Origin: Bacteroidales bacterium | GTDB lineage: Bacteria; Bacteroidota; Bacteroidia; Bacteroidales; UBA12077 | DNA length: 64,000 nucleotides | Direction: 5' to 3' | Assembly: GCA_016342685.1 (NCBI GenBank) | Contig: JAEINU010000002.1 | Location: forward strand, 639,085 to 703,084 | In this document: positions 16,790-25,425 of the stretch, piece by piece | How positions within the stretch are numbered: the stretch's first letter is position 1 | Layout: every line of letters begins with the position of its first letter | The notes under the pieces: generated by a model | The model's input: the letters and a program-made list of their open reading frames with translations, nothing else | Database searches by the model: none | What the model was told of the DNA's origin: nothing | Made by a program: the position numbers and the translations under genes

Positions 16790-18991
16790 TTAGTTACCTA
16801 ATTCCAATTGATTTTTAACCAACTCGTAATACGAGCCTTTTAACTTTGTTAACTCAACATGAGTTCCCTTTTCTACAACCTTGCCCTTTTCGAGAACCAC
16901 AATTTGATCTGCATTTTTAACAGTGCTTAATCTGTGTGCAACAACAACAACAGTTTTTCCTTTAAAGAACTCATCCAGATTATCCATAATAATTCGTTCA
17001 TTGTTTGCATCTAAAGCATTTGTTGCCTCATCAAGAAATATAAATTCGGGATTTTTATATACAGCGCGTGCTATTAGTATTCTTTGCTTTTGCCCCTGAC
17101 TTAAGCCCACACCATTCTGACCAATCTTTGTATTATATCCTAGTGGTAATGATTCTATAAATTCCTGTATGTTTGCAACTTTTACCGCGTGCAATAATTT
17201 TTTTCGATCAGCAATCTCATCGGAAACTGATATATTATTGGCAATTGAATCTGAGAAAATAAAACCATCTTGCATTACAACACCACATTTATCTCTCCAC
17301 ATTCTGTTGCTAACATTATTTAAATACAAATCACCCAAATTAATCTTGCCTTTTGTTGGATTATAAAAACCGAGTAATAACTTAACCAAGGTTGTTTTAC
17401 CACTTCCGCTCGTTCCTACAATTGCAGTAATTTTCTTTTCGGGAATATTCAAATCTACGTCATCCAAAACAAATGGAGAATGCGGCCCCTCGTATTGAAA
17501 AGATAAATTCTCTAAATTCAAATCTCTATGCTCAGGAAGAATATCAATTTTAGGTTCTAAATCTGACTCCTCGTCTTCTTTTTTATGTATTTCCCCCAAA
17601 CGTTCTAAACTGATTTTTGCATCCTGTGTATCCTGCAAAAAGCTTATCATTTGATTTATTGGACTATTTAATTGCCCAATCATATATTGAACTGCCAACA
17701 TCATACCCAATGTCATGTTACCATCGATAACAGCTTTGGCGGCAATAAATGTGATAATTACATTCTTAATTTCGTTTATAAATACACCTCCCGCCTGTTG
17801 ATATTGATTTAACGACAAACTTGACATATTTACTTTAAACAACTTAGCCTGAATATTTTCCCACTCCCAACGCTTTTGTTTTTCGCAGTTATTCAGTTTT
17901 ATTTCTTGCATTCCAGTAATTAACTGAATTACATTGCTTTGATTATCGGACATTTGGGCGAAACGTCGGTTATCTATATCGCGGCGCTTTTTCATAAAAA
18001 CTAATACCCAAAATGTATACAGTGCACTACCTAACAAGAAAATGAGAAAGATATTGACATTATAAACAAGTAATACTGCTCCAAAAATTACTAAAGTGAA
18101 AAATGAAAATAGAATATTTAATGTCGATGATGTTAAGAAATTCTCGATTCGCTTATGATCTCCTATTCTTTGAATTAAATCACCAATCATTTTCGTATCA
18201 AAAAACGAAACAGGCAATTTCATAAGCTTTGTCAAGAAATCTGATATTAATGAAATATTAATTCTGGTTCCCAAATGCAGTAAAATCCAACTTCGTATAA
18301 ACTCAACCAAAGTACGCGAGAAAATCAAAACCAACTGAGCAATAATAATTAAAGTAACAAAGTTTAGATCTTGCGTGTTTATACCCTTATCGACTATGCT
18401 TTGTGTTAAAAATGGAAATATTAACTGTAATAAACTTCCTAATAGGAGACCTAGAAATAACTGTATTATTATTTTCTTGTATGGACGTAAATAGGAAAAT
18501 AAAAACTTAAATCCTGATTTATTAATTTTTTCATCCTCGGTTTGATAAAAATCGGGTGTAGGTTCCAACAGCAGACACAATCCTTTGTCTTCTCCTTCCG
18601 CTTTAGTTTTTTCCCAACCGGATAGGAATTCTTCTTTTGTAAAATTAATTAATCCTCTTGCGGGGTCGGAAACATGAACAATTATTTTTCCATTTCTTTT
18701 TTTAGTGATTTTGTATACAACTATAAAATGATTCTCGTTCCAATGAGCAATACAAGGCAAAGGAGCCTCATCTAATAACTTTTCAAAAGCGATCCTAACA
18801 CCCATTGATCGAAAACCAATTGCTTCTGCAGCATCGCTTATACCAAGCATGGAAACACCCTCACGGGTAATATAACTTTTATCTCGCAAAGTTTGCAAGG
18901 AATAGTTTTTGCCGTAATATTTTGCAATCATTCGTAAACAAGAAGGACCGCAATCCATAGCATCAAGTTGTTGAAAATAAGGAAATGGCAT
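16790..18991 (-). CDS. C39 peptidase-containing ABC transporter (leader-cleaving peptide exporter)
   Basis: This 733-residue PCAT-type exporter is complete. The N-terminal C39 cysteine peptidase has Cys13 in QLDAMDCGPSCLRMIAKYYG, His near 88 in HWNENHFIVVY, and Asp in VSDPARG, so the catalytic triad is present. The membrane domain spans about residues 165-460. The ATPase has Walker A GTSGSGKTT, Q-loop VVMQDGFIF, signature LSQGQKQRI and Walker B EFIFLDEATNALD. Such proteins cut precursor peptides after GG or GA and export the core. The three small GG/GA-type peptides in this window are obvious candidate substrates. It lies between an S41 peptidase gene and the HlyD gene. Confidence 0.96.
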   Translation of the reverse strand: MPFPYFQQLDAMDCGPSCLRMIAKYYGKNYSLQTLRDKSYITREGVSMLGISDAAEAIGFRSMGVRIAFEKLLDEAPLPCIAHWNENHFIVVYKITKKRNGKIIVHVSDPARGLINFTKEEFLSGWEKTKAEGEDKGLCLLLEPTPDFYQTEDEKINKSGFKFLFSYLRPYKKIIIQLFLGLLLGSLLQLIFPFLTQSIVDKGINTQDLNFVTLIIIAQLVLIFSRTLVEFIRSWILLHLGTRINISLISDFLTKLMKLPVSFFDTKMIGDLIQRIGDHKRIENFLTSSTLNILFSFFTLVIFGAVLLVYNVNIFLIFLLGSALYTFWVLVFMKKRRDIDNRRFAQMSDNQSNVIQLITGMQEIKLNNCEKQKRWEWENIQAKLFKVNMSSLSLNQYQQAGGVFINEIKNVIITFIAAKAVIDGNMTLGMMLAVQYMIGQLNSPINQMISFLQDTQDAKISLERLGEIHKKEDEESDLEPKIDILPEHRDLNLENLSFQYEGPHSPFVLDDVDLNIPEKKITAIVGTSGSGKTTLVKLLLGFYNPTKGKINLGDLYLNNVSNRMWRDKCGVVMQDGFIFSDSIANNISVSDEIADRKKLLHAVKVANIQEFIESLPLGYNTKIGQNGVGLSQGQKQRILIARAVYKNPEFIFLDEATNALDANNERIIMDNLDEFFKGKTVVVVAHRLSTVKNADQIVVLEKGKVVEKGTHVELTKLKGSYYELVKNQLELGN

Positions 18992-19067
18992 GTTAGTTTA
19001 TATTTTTATATTATAGATTGCCTAATTTAGATATTTTATTTTCTTATTAAAGATAAATCTTTATTAG

Positions 19068-20426
19068 CTATTTATCTTTTAATATTTCAATTGCTTTTTC
19101 TAAAACCACATCATTACTCTTAATAATATTACCAATGGTTTCATTCACAATAACATCAGGAATAACTCCGTGATTTACAAACCTTTTTCCACTGTATGGA
19201 TAACAGATTCTGCGTGTACAAATTCGGCAGTAACCACCATTAGGCAAATTCGGCACTACCAGAGGCGAACCAGTAGAACCAGCTGTTTCCTGACCAATAA
19301 ACAAAGGTCGGTCGGGTACCTCATACATATTTACAAGAAAATCTTCTGCCGCAGAGAAAGTATACCGACCAATTAATACAACAACAGGTATATCAATACG
19401 CCTAATAGAATCTGGAACTTCGATGGTATCCGGTTCTACATAATGGACTTCTCTATTCTCAAGGTATCCCTGATATTCTTCTTTCCAGTTAGAATTTGCT
19501 TTTTTTACTCCATCATTTACTCGTGTTTCCCATCCATAATTAAGAAAACTTTTCTCCTTCGATAAAAGTGATTGTAAATACCAAGCTGCATTTGTACTTC
19601 CTCCCCCATTTCTGCGCAAATCAATAATCAATCCATTTGACTCATAAATCTCAGGCAAGTATTTACTAATATCTTGAATTGCAATATTTTCGGGATAGAA
19701 ACTTCTAATATTTAAATACGAAATATCTCCTTCCAATTTTTCAAGATCAACCATCTTTCTTCTTTTAGGAAACTTCATTCCCCAATAGTCATCTTCAGGA
19801 GTTCTTGTAGCTTCCCCATTTCTAGGCAATTGTATTTTTACGGTATCGCCTGTAGTTTTAACAATTGTGGCTTTAAAATCTTTCCATTTAAGATCCTGAT
19901 GAATCTTTTGAACCCCTTGCATCCATAGATGTTGCTTTGTTGATGCTGATATGTAAGGAAATATAGAATCTTGTAAAAATCTTTTGGTCCGAACTCCTGA
20001 TATTTTAATAACCTCGGCACCAACCCACGTTGAATCTAATATTGGATCTTTTAATACCCTCACTATATAAACCTTCTCACCTACATTGCTTAAATTCATA
20101 GAAAAATAATCTTTCCACAAATAGAACTGAGATTGATCTACAACGGCGGTATGTCCATCTCCAAAAGAGGCTACAAATTGTTTCAAAACTTGATAGTATT
20201 CGAAATCATTTTTCGATTCTTGTACTTTAGGAATGTAAGTTTTGTACAAGCTATCTGGATCAAATGTAACTTGATCCATGTTTACAAAATTGTACTTGAT
20301 CTCACTCCATACCTCACTTAAATAATATATTTTATCGTTAGTACTTATACTATCGGGTATTGATTGTGCTCTACTTGTTGAAATAACTATAAATAGAAGA
20401 ACTAAAACACTATATATTCTGCTCAT
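19068..20426 (-). CDS. S41-family (C-terminal-processing-like) peptidase, secreted
   Basis: A 452-residue exported protein with signal peptide MSRIYSVLVLLFIVISTSRA. The S41 core includes LIIDLRRNGGGSTNAAWYLQSLLS, then VVLIGRYTFSAAEDFLVN with the nucleophilic Ser of the FSAAE motif, and a terminal strand GVIPDVIVNETIG. S41 enzymes degrade or trim exported proteins in the periplasm. It belongs to the exporter transcription unit (small gene, S41, C39 transporter, HlyD) and could act on exported peptide or on leader fragments, although this is only inferred from context. A second, larger S41 protein is encoded at the head of the biosynthetic unit. Confidence 0.9.
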   Translation of the reverse strand: MSRIYSVLVLLFIVISTSRAQSIPDSISTNDKIYYLSEVWSEIKYNFVNMDQVTFDPDSLYKTYIPKVQESKNDFEYYQVLKQFVASFGDGHTAVVDQSQFYLWKDYFSMNLSNVGEKVYIVRVLKDPILDSTWVGAEVIKISGVRTKRFLQDSIFPYISASTKQHLWMQGVQKIHQDLKWKDFKATIVKTTGDTVKIQLPRNGEATRTPEDDYWGMKFPKRRKMVDLEKLEGDISYLNIRSFYPENIAIQDISKYLPEIYESNGLIIDLRRNGGGSTNAAWYLQSLLSKEKSFLNYGWETRVNDGVKKANSNWKEEYQGYLENREVHYVEPDTIEVPDSIRRIDIPVVVLIGRYTFSAAEDFLVNMYEVPDRPLFIGQETAGSTGSPLVVPNLPNGGYCRICTRRICYPYSGKRFVNHGVIPDVIVNETIGNIIKSNDVVLEKAIEILKDK

Positions 20427-20523
20427 GATAATATCTTTTTAACATTCATCATTATAAACTCACTTTCTTGAAAAAATCATTTTGGTAAAACCCTCCCATT
20501 TCCAACTCCTAAATAGAACCAAT

Positions 20524-20862
20524 CTAACTCAAACCCAACTTATCTTTTAAAATTGATTCTATAAAATCAAAACGAAATCCTTTTTCAATACACTGTTGCA
20601 CAAAAATCAAAAAGGACTTATTATTATTACAATAAACAGCGCACAGCGCAGCATTGTAATAGTCAAATACACGCGGCGAATCGTAATTTTCAAATAAATC
20701 AGAATAAATCTTCAATGCACTTTTGTAATCTTGGCAAATTATAAATTCTTCTGCACTATATATACTATCAAAATATGACCCCTTACTCTGTTCTGATTTA
20801 TTAAACGGTTGTTGTATAAATAAACACCATATAGCACTTAAAAATAAAACTTTGTATATCAT
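20524..20862 (-). CDS. Small exported/anchored TPR-like protein of unknown function
   Basis: This 112-residue protein has a hydrophobic N-terminus (MIYKVLFLSAIWCLFIQQPF) that acts as a signal or anchor, then helices with TPR-like spacing (FIICQDYKSALKIYSDLF and DYYNAALCAVYCNNNKSFL). I do not recognise a named family. It is the first gene after the operator-like repeat array at 21.0 kb and so probably heads the export transcription unit. The 97-nt gap before the S41 gene shows no terminator. Confidence 0.6.
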   Translation of the reverse strand: MIYKVLFLSAIWCLFIQQPFNKSEQSKGSYFDSIYSAEEFIICQDYKSALKIYSDLFENYDSPRVFDYYNAALCAVYCNNNKSFLIFVQQCIEKGFRFDFIESILKDKLGLS

Positions 20863-20975
20863 ATTCTAAAAAACTCATTAATAAAGTATAAATAACTGAC
20901 TCTCTTTTCGAATTCTTCCATTACATTCACCACATACAAATTTATGCGTGAAATTATCACCAAAATAGAACCAGT

Positions 20976-21088
20976 CAAAGTCAAAAAGAGATAAAGAAAT
21001 AGAAATTGAACATTTCGTATAGTTTCACATCGCTTTCGTTAAGTTTTTACGCATTTCCGTTAACTATTTTTTGATTAAAGTTATCAAC
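20976..21088 (-). promoter_or_regulatory. LytTR-type operator/promoter 1 (export unit)
   Basis: On the minus strand this reads GTTGATAACTTTAATCAAAA, then three half sites AACGGAAA, AACGAAAG and TACGAAAT whose CG bases sit exactly 21 bp apart (C positions on the plus strand 21058, 21037, 21016). TGACTTTG, 7 of 8 with the -7 consensus, follows 40 nt after the last half site (20976-20983). The same block, spacing and TTTG box occur upstream of two other units at 42.6 and 44.8 kb. Direct repeats one or two helical turns apart are the known binding mode of LytTR regulators such as AgrA and ComE (21-bp period). The downstream gene starts at 20862. Confidence 0.72.
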
Positions 21089-21107
21089 CTCATCCCTCTT
21101 TATTGAA

Positions 21108-21779
21108 CTATTCGTCATTTGAACATATTTTCCACAATCTTTCTTTATGCAATTCTCTGTCGAAAGAATTTGCATAATCAGAAATTGTCTCTATCCACGC
21201 AAGATCAAGCTGTGATTTGTAGCAATTAATTAGCTTGAGTTTCTCCTGAATATCTATATCCTCCACAATTTCATTTTCCGATAAATCTCTATATATCTCC
21301 AATCTTTTGTTCAAATTGTTATCGAAAGGAAAGTATGGCATATCTTCGTATATAAGCAAGTTAAAGGTTTTTATATTTGCTATTTCGAAAGCTATTCTCT
21401 GAATTGCAATATGATCGGGGTGCATAATTCCCATCGGAAAATAAAAAGTATCTTCTGAGTTTATTTCTTTATCAATCCTATTATAGATAAGGTTATAATC
21501 ACCCTTGTCGGGCTCAGACTCACAACTTTCAAAATCCCAAAACTCTACGTTATATTTACAGCTATTTATTACCGCCTTTTCTTCTGCTTTTCGAACCTCC
21601 ATAATATTCTTACCCGAACGAATTATTTCATTATAATAATCCGACTGCGGATTTATCCAATTACTTTTAGAAAAGATGTAAATAACTTTAAGTTCCTTAC
21701 CCTTTCTAATCAAATTCAGAATGTGTCCTCCTATTGATAAAATTGCATCATCGATATGTGGAGAGAATATTACATTCAT
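21108..21779 (-). CDS. PIG-L/LmbE-family deacetylase
   Basis: This 223-residue zinc-dependent deacetylase-like protein has the first metal motif SPHIDDAILSIGGHI (family PHPDDExxGxGG; the Glu is Ala here but both Asp remain) and the second motif MGIMHPDHIAIQ (HPDH). Family members remove acetyl groups from GlcNAc-containing molecules, for example in GPI anchor, mycothiol and teicoplanin-type pathways. Coming 12 nt after a glycosyltransferase gene, it may deacetylate an amino sugar attached to the peptide. It is the last gene of the long biosynthetic unit. Confidence 0.87.
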   Translation of the reverse strand: MNVIFSPHIDDAILSIGGHILNLIRKGKELKVIYIFSKSNWINPQSDYYNEIIRSGKNIMEVRKAEEKAVINSCKYNVEFWDFESCESEPDKGDYNLIYNRIDKEINSEDTFYFPMGIMHPDHIAIQRIAFEIANIKTFNLLIYEDMPYFPFDNNLNKRLEIYRDLSENEIVEDIDIQEKLKLINCYKSQLDLAWIETISDYANSFDRELHKERLWKICSNDE

Positions 21780-21791
21780 ACTTACTTCAGC

Positions 21792-23315
21792 TTAGCTTAT
21801 TAAACTATTAATATTAGATTGTTCTAAATTAGAGACATTCTCTAATTCAATTGTATTATCTAATATAAATTCATAATCCAGAATTTCTTGTTTATCCTCT
21901 TTCTTGTAAAAAGAATATTTCTTTTCTCTTTTTTGCTTATCGAGATAACCAAAGTGCTTTAGCACAATTCCGGAATGCAATTCATTATTAACATATGGCG
22001 TTGTACTGAAATGAAGTTTATTATCGGAATAAAGTTGTAGATTTCCAACATTCCGGAACATTCTCCATCGGTAAAATACCCCAGAAAGCATTGTCCTATT
22101 TGTATCGAACATATCGGTTCTATACTGAGATTCGTTATTCCATAAGTTAACAAAATTAAAAGCGATTGTATCTATTTTAGAATTATCGACATAATCAAAA
22201 ACAGTATCAAAACGCTCGTCGAATCTTTCATCAACATCTATAAAATAAAACCATTCACAGTTAAAAAAAGAAGCCAATTTTAAAAGAATGTTTCGGTTTT
22301 CTAAATCGTTAAACTCGGTTCTTTTTTTAGAAACTTTAAGCTTAATAATATCATGATTTGCAGAAGTATAAGTACTATCTGAACTGCCATCATCCAAAAG
22401 AATAACTCCATCGCAATGATCTTTTATATGCTCTAGAAAACTTTCTATCCGCTCAATTTCGTTATATGCCGGAACCAATGCCAATGCTCGATAATTTTTA
22501 TCTAAAGAAGCTAATTGCAAGCTTGATTTACTAAAAGAGTTGAGATATGTATTGCATTGTTCTTTTTTAACTAAATATGTTTCTGTTGGATAGATTAATT
22601 TTATTATCTCTTGGTCGAGACGAATATTATTGCCCGATTTTTTTTGAGGGTATACTATTTCCTTAAGCTTTTCTGTATTTACTTTTTGAATTTGAATTTT
22701 GGTTTTTGTATTTAGATATACATTATTCGAAGTATGAATAAATGTTTTATAATTACTCAAATGCAACCGTCTTTCAATGTTTGTTAAACATAGTATAAAA
22801 TTGCTTTCATTATAGATTTCATCTTCGACAAGTAATACATCTTTTTTTCTGAATAAAAACGACCACTCTGCATCGAAATTACCAGTAATATTAAGTTCTT
22901 CCACGGAAGAACGTCCGTTATAAAAATCAGAAGAATCTATTATTTTAACAATAGATTTTTTTTCCTGTTTTAATAAAATACGAGCATTCACAAGTGCATC
23001 TACACTTGGCACAGATTGGCAAAAACAAACATTTTTCTTACTTGAATATTTACCAATATTTTTGGCAACAAATGAAATATTTATAGGATTTTCATTATCG
23101 CTTAATATAATTTTAAGATCAATAAAAGGATATTTCTTTACTAATTCTAAGGCTTCATTTTTAAGTTCGCTTGTTTCAAGCATTAAAACAAGCTCGAAAC
23201 AATTGATTTTATAGTGTTCATTTATCTTATCCAGAACTTCGGTTAGATCCTCATTATTCGTGACCAAATAAAATATAGTAATATCAATAAACTCTTTAAT
23301 TCGCTTGATTAACAT
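21792..23315 (-). CDS. Glycosyltransferase family 2-like protein with duplicated GT-A region
   Basis: In this 507-residue protein the C-terminal half (from about residue 279) is a clear GT2 domain: ALVPAYNEIERIESFLEHI, VILLDDGSSDST and the metal-binding FIDVDERFD. The N-terminal ~270 residues look like a second, degenerate GT-A fold (ITIFYLVTNNEDLTEVLDKI then NISFVAKNIGKYSSKKNVCF). A helical C-terminal tail follows. It would transfer a sugar from a nucleotide donor; sequence does not reveal which. Packed between a GT-B-like/RRE protein and a PIG-L deacetylase inside the RiPP unit, it suggests glycosylation of the peptide product. Confidence 0.83.
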   Translation of the reverse strand: MLIKRIKEFIDITIFYLVTNNEDLTEVLDKINEHYKINCFELVLMLETSELKNEALELVKKYPFIDLKIILSDNENPINISFVAKNIGKYSSKKNVCFCQSVPSVDALVNARILLKQEKKSIVKIIDSSDFYNGRSSVEELNITGNFDAEWSFLFRKKDVLLVEDEIYNESNFILCLTNIERRLHLSNYKTFIHTSNNVYLNTKTKIQIQKVNTEKLKEIVYPQKKSGNNIRLDQEIIKLIYPTETYLVKKEQCNTYLNSFSKSSLQLASLDKNYRALALVPAYNEIERIESFLEHIKDHCDGVILLDDGSSDSTYTSANHDIIKLKVSKKRTEFNDLENRNILLKLASFFNCEWFYFIDVDERFDERFDTVFDYVDNSKIDTIAFNFVNLWNNESQYRTDMFDTNRTMLSGVFYRWRMFRNVGNLQLYSDNKLHFSTTPYVNNELHSGIVLKHFGYLDKQKREKKYSFYKKEDKQEILDYEFILDNTIELENVSNLEQSNINSLIS

Positions 23316-23327
23316 ATACTTAATCGT

Positions 23328-24545
23328 TTAATTATTAGAACATTTAAAATTGGTGAGTTTTCGTTTGAACAAGTTTTTTAAAAACCCTATTAACTCATCC
23401 TCTTCCAACTCATTTTCCATTTGATATTCTTTAACTGTTTTTTGCCCATCAAACTCTTCGAGAAATTCATAAATATCTTTATCCATGGTTCCGTTAAATT
23501 TATGATAAGGCATAGATCGAAGTATTAGCTTGTCATCGTTCAGGCTTTGTGTTGTTATGGCACTACTTATGGTCGGCCTTAAACTTAAAAACAATTTATT
23601 GTCTGACATTGAACTACTTACAAGATGCTTTTCATTTAAGTAGTTCATAAAACTATTGTGAAGGCTATGTATGGTTTGTTTAACTTTATATATTAATTCG
23701 ACGCCCTCCTTTTTCCAATTAATGTCGATTAAAGAAATTAAATCGTTATAAAACACCTCTGAAAGAAACTGTTCTCCATTAACAGCACCAAGTCTTCCTT
23801 CGAAGTTATTCGAAATCAAATAATCAAAATTCTCTGCTAAAAGTAAGCCCCCATAGCCTTTTTCCCCAATTATAAAAATTGGTTTACCATAAGACAAGCA
23901 CTCGAATATTCTTTTACCCGAAGTTATTATAACATCAAAATCATGTTCTATATCTTGTAAATCAGAACTTACTATATTAATATTATCATTAAGTAAATGT
24001 TTATAATCGTCTCTATTTTCTGTTTCGCAAATTGTTAGATTGAATAAATCATGGTAATTGAAAAACTCTATAAGCTGATAAATCAATCTATAATTATCGT
24101 TGCATTTCTCGGGAACAAATAAAATATTTGGTGGTGTATTTTCGAATTTTTTGGAATCGAAACGAATTGCTAAATCCTTTTTATCAAGCAAATGAGTGTT
24201 CTCGGAATAATAAAAATTATTGAAGAATGAATTGCAGATTCCTGTTTTTTTAAATGAAAATAAAGAATCAAAAGATACAGCTCCAATAAAATTAGAGTGA
24301 TAATAAGGGCGACTATTAAAACTGTTTAATGTATTAAGAAAGATAAAAGGTTTCTCTTCAAAAATCGCAGGATTATTATTAAAAAACACATGACAATCGG
24401 TTAATAACAAAGTGCAATTATTTAAATCTATCTCGGTTTGCTTTGCTTCAAAATCATCGACTAAAATAATATCGTATATTTGATTTATTTGTTTGCAAAA
24501 GTAAACAGACAGCTCACTCCTAAGAATTGCAATTATTTTTTTCAT
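23328..24545 (-). CDS. GT-B-like protein with C-terminal PqqD/RRE-like domain
   Basis: This 405-residue protein has no firm family. Residues ~130-290 resemble the nucleotide-sugar half of GT-B glycosyltransferases or spore-maturation CgeB-like proteins (PPNILFVPEKCNDNYRLIYQ, then FDVIITSGKRIFECLSYGKP and IFIIGEKGYGGLLLAENFD). The last ~70 residues (ILRSMPYHKFNGTMDKDIYE then FLEEFDGQKTVKEYQ and DELIGFLKNLFKRKL) follow the PqqD pattern: short strands, a helix, DGxxTVxE, and a final helix. PqqD-like folds are RiPP recognition elements that bind precursor leaders. A sugar transferase carrying its own RRE would fit peptide glycosylation. Its start overlaps the preceding gene by 26 bp, so they are coupled. 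Confidence 0.6.
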   Translation of the reverse strand: MKKIIAILRSELSVYFCKQINQIYDIILVDDFEAKQTEIDLNNCTLLLTDCHVFFNNNPAIFEEKPFIFLNTLNSFNSRPYYHSNFIGAVSFDSLFSFKKTGICNSFFNNFYYSENTHLLDKKDLAIRFDSKKFENTPPNILFVPEKCNDNYRLIYQLIEFFNYHDLFNLTICETENRDDYKHLLNDNINIVSSDLQDIEHDFDVIITSGKRIFECLSYGKPIFIIGEKGYGGLLLAENFDYLISNNFEGRLGAVNGEQFLSEVFYNDLISLIDINWKKEGVELIYKVKQTIHSLHNSFMNYLNEKHLVSSSMSDNKLFLSLRPTISSAITTQSLNDDKLILRSMPYHKFNGTMDKDIYEFLEEFDGQKTVKEYQMENELEEDELIGFLKNLFKRKLTNFKCSNN

Positions 24546-25425
24546 GTTTGTATTTATTTTTTTCTTTGTAAACAGTTTTTTTAAGCTCTGAATTATAGTA
24601 TATAGTTAAGAAACTATATATCATTAATTCGTATCGCCGAGGCTCGTTATCGAAAAACCTATTGAAATGCATATGAATTATTCCCGATAAGGGAACATTC
24701 TTATCTATTTTAAGCTTAACAATAAGTTCTGATAATAATTTTTCTAAGTGATTAAAATACTTTTCTACTGTGTTTTTCATTTCTGGATCAGGAAAAATAT
24801 TTTCGACAGATGCACTCATAAAAAACTCAATATCTTTCCGATACGATCTATATTTTTGTTTTATTTGATGTTGCTGCTCATCTTTTATATTAAATTCTGT
24901 TTCAAAATAATCTCTTATTCCGGTTAGAAAGGTTAATTTCATTTCATTCGAAAAACCGCATGTGTTTAATATCTGGTCGATGTACTTTGTTGTGAATCGC
25001 CAGGCGAAATCGTTAAATTTTGAATTTTCAATCGTTCCCAAAAGAAAAATTGCTAATTCGCTGTTTAATGAAAAAATACTTTCAACCAACTCAATACTTT
25101 CTATTCCGTATCGTTCTAATTCGCGTGTATAATTCCCAAATTGAATATCCCAAATTATACCTTTATCGATGTACTCTCTTAGCAAAATTTTTATGTCTTT
25201 AATTATTTGTCCATAATCATTGGCATCGGTTAATTTTATTCGTATTCGTAAATGAAATTTAGGATCTCGATATCTTAAAAAATACCATTTCTCAATTAAT
25301 TCTTTATTTTTAAATTCCTCGATTAAGGGAAATAAATCGTTAACAAGAAAGTCATTTGCAAATAATTCACCCATATAAAGCTTTAAGCTTACCCATTCTT
25401 CTCCTGGAATATAGATTTGTTTCAT
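24520..25425 (-). CDS. Lanthipeptide dehydratase elimination domain (SpaB_C/thiopeptide-type bacteriocin protein)
   Basis: This 301-residue protein matches the C-terminal elimination domain of class I LanB dehydratases (Lant_dehydr_C family). Diagnostic features are WVSLKLYMG near the start, KWYFLRYRDPKFHLRIRI (family pattern WYFIRY.DP..HLR.R), YTRELERYGIESIEL, and FTTKYIDQILNTCGF. It removes glutamate from glutamylated Ser/Thr to give dehydroalanine or dehydrobutyrine. The gene overlaps the LanB N-terminal gene by 4 bp. Splitting of LanB into two proteins is known from pinensin-type clusters in Bacteroidota and from thiopeptides. In thiopeptide pathways a related stand-alone protein performs a cycloaddition, which cannot be excluded here. 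Confidence 0.88.
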   Translation of the reverse strand: MKQIYIPGEEWVSLKLYMGELFANDFLVNDLFPLIEEFKNKELIEKWYFLRYRDPKFHLRIRIKLTDANDYGQIIKDIKILLREYIDKGIIWDIQFGNYTRELERYGIESIELVESIFSLNSELAIFLLGTIENSKFNDFAWRFTTKYIDQILNTCGFSNEMKLTFLTGIRDYFETEFNIKDEQQHQIKQKYRSYRKDIEFFMSASVENIFPDPEMKNTVEKYFNHLEKLLSELIVKLKIDKNVPLSGIIHMHFNRFFDNEPRRYELMIYSFLTIYYNSELKKTVYKEKNKYKHEKNNCNS

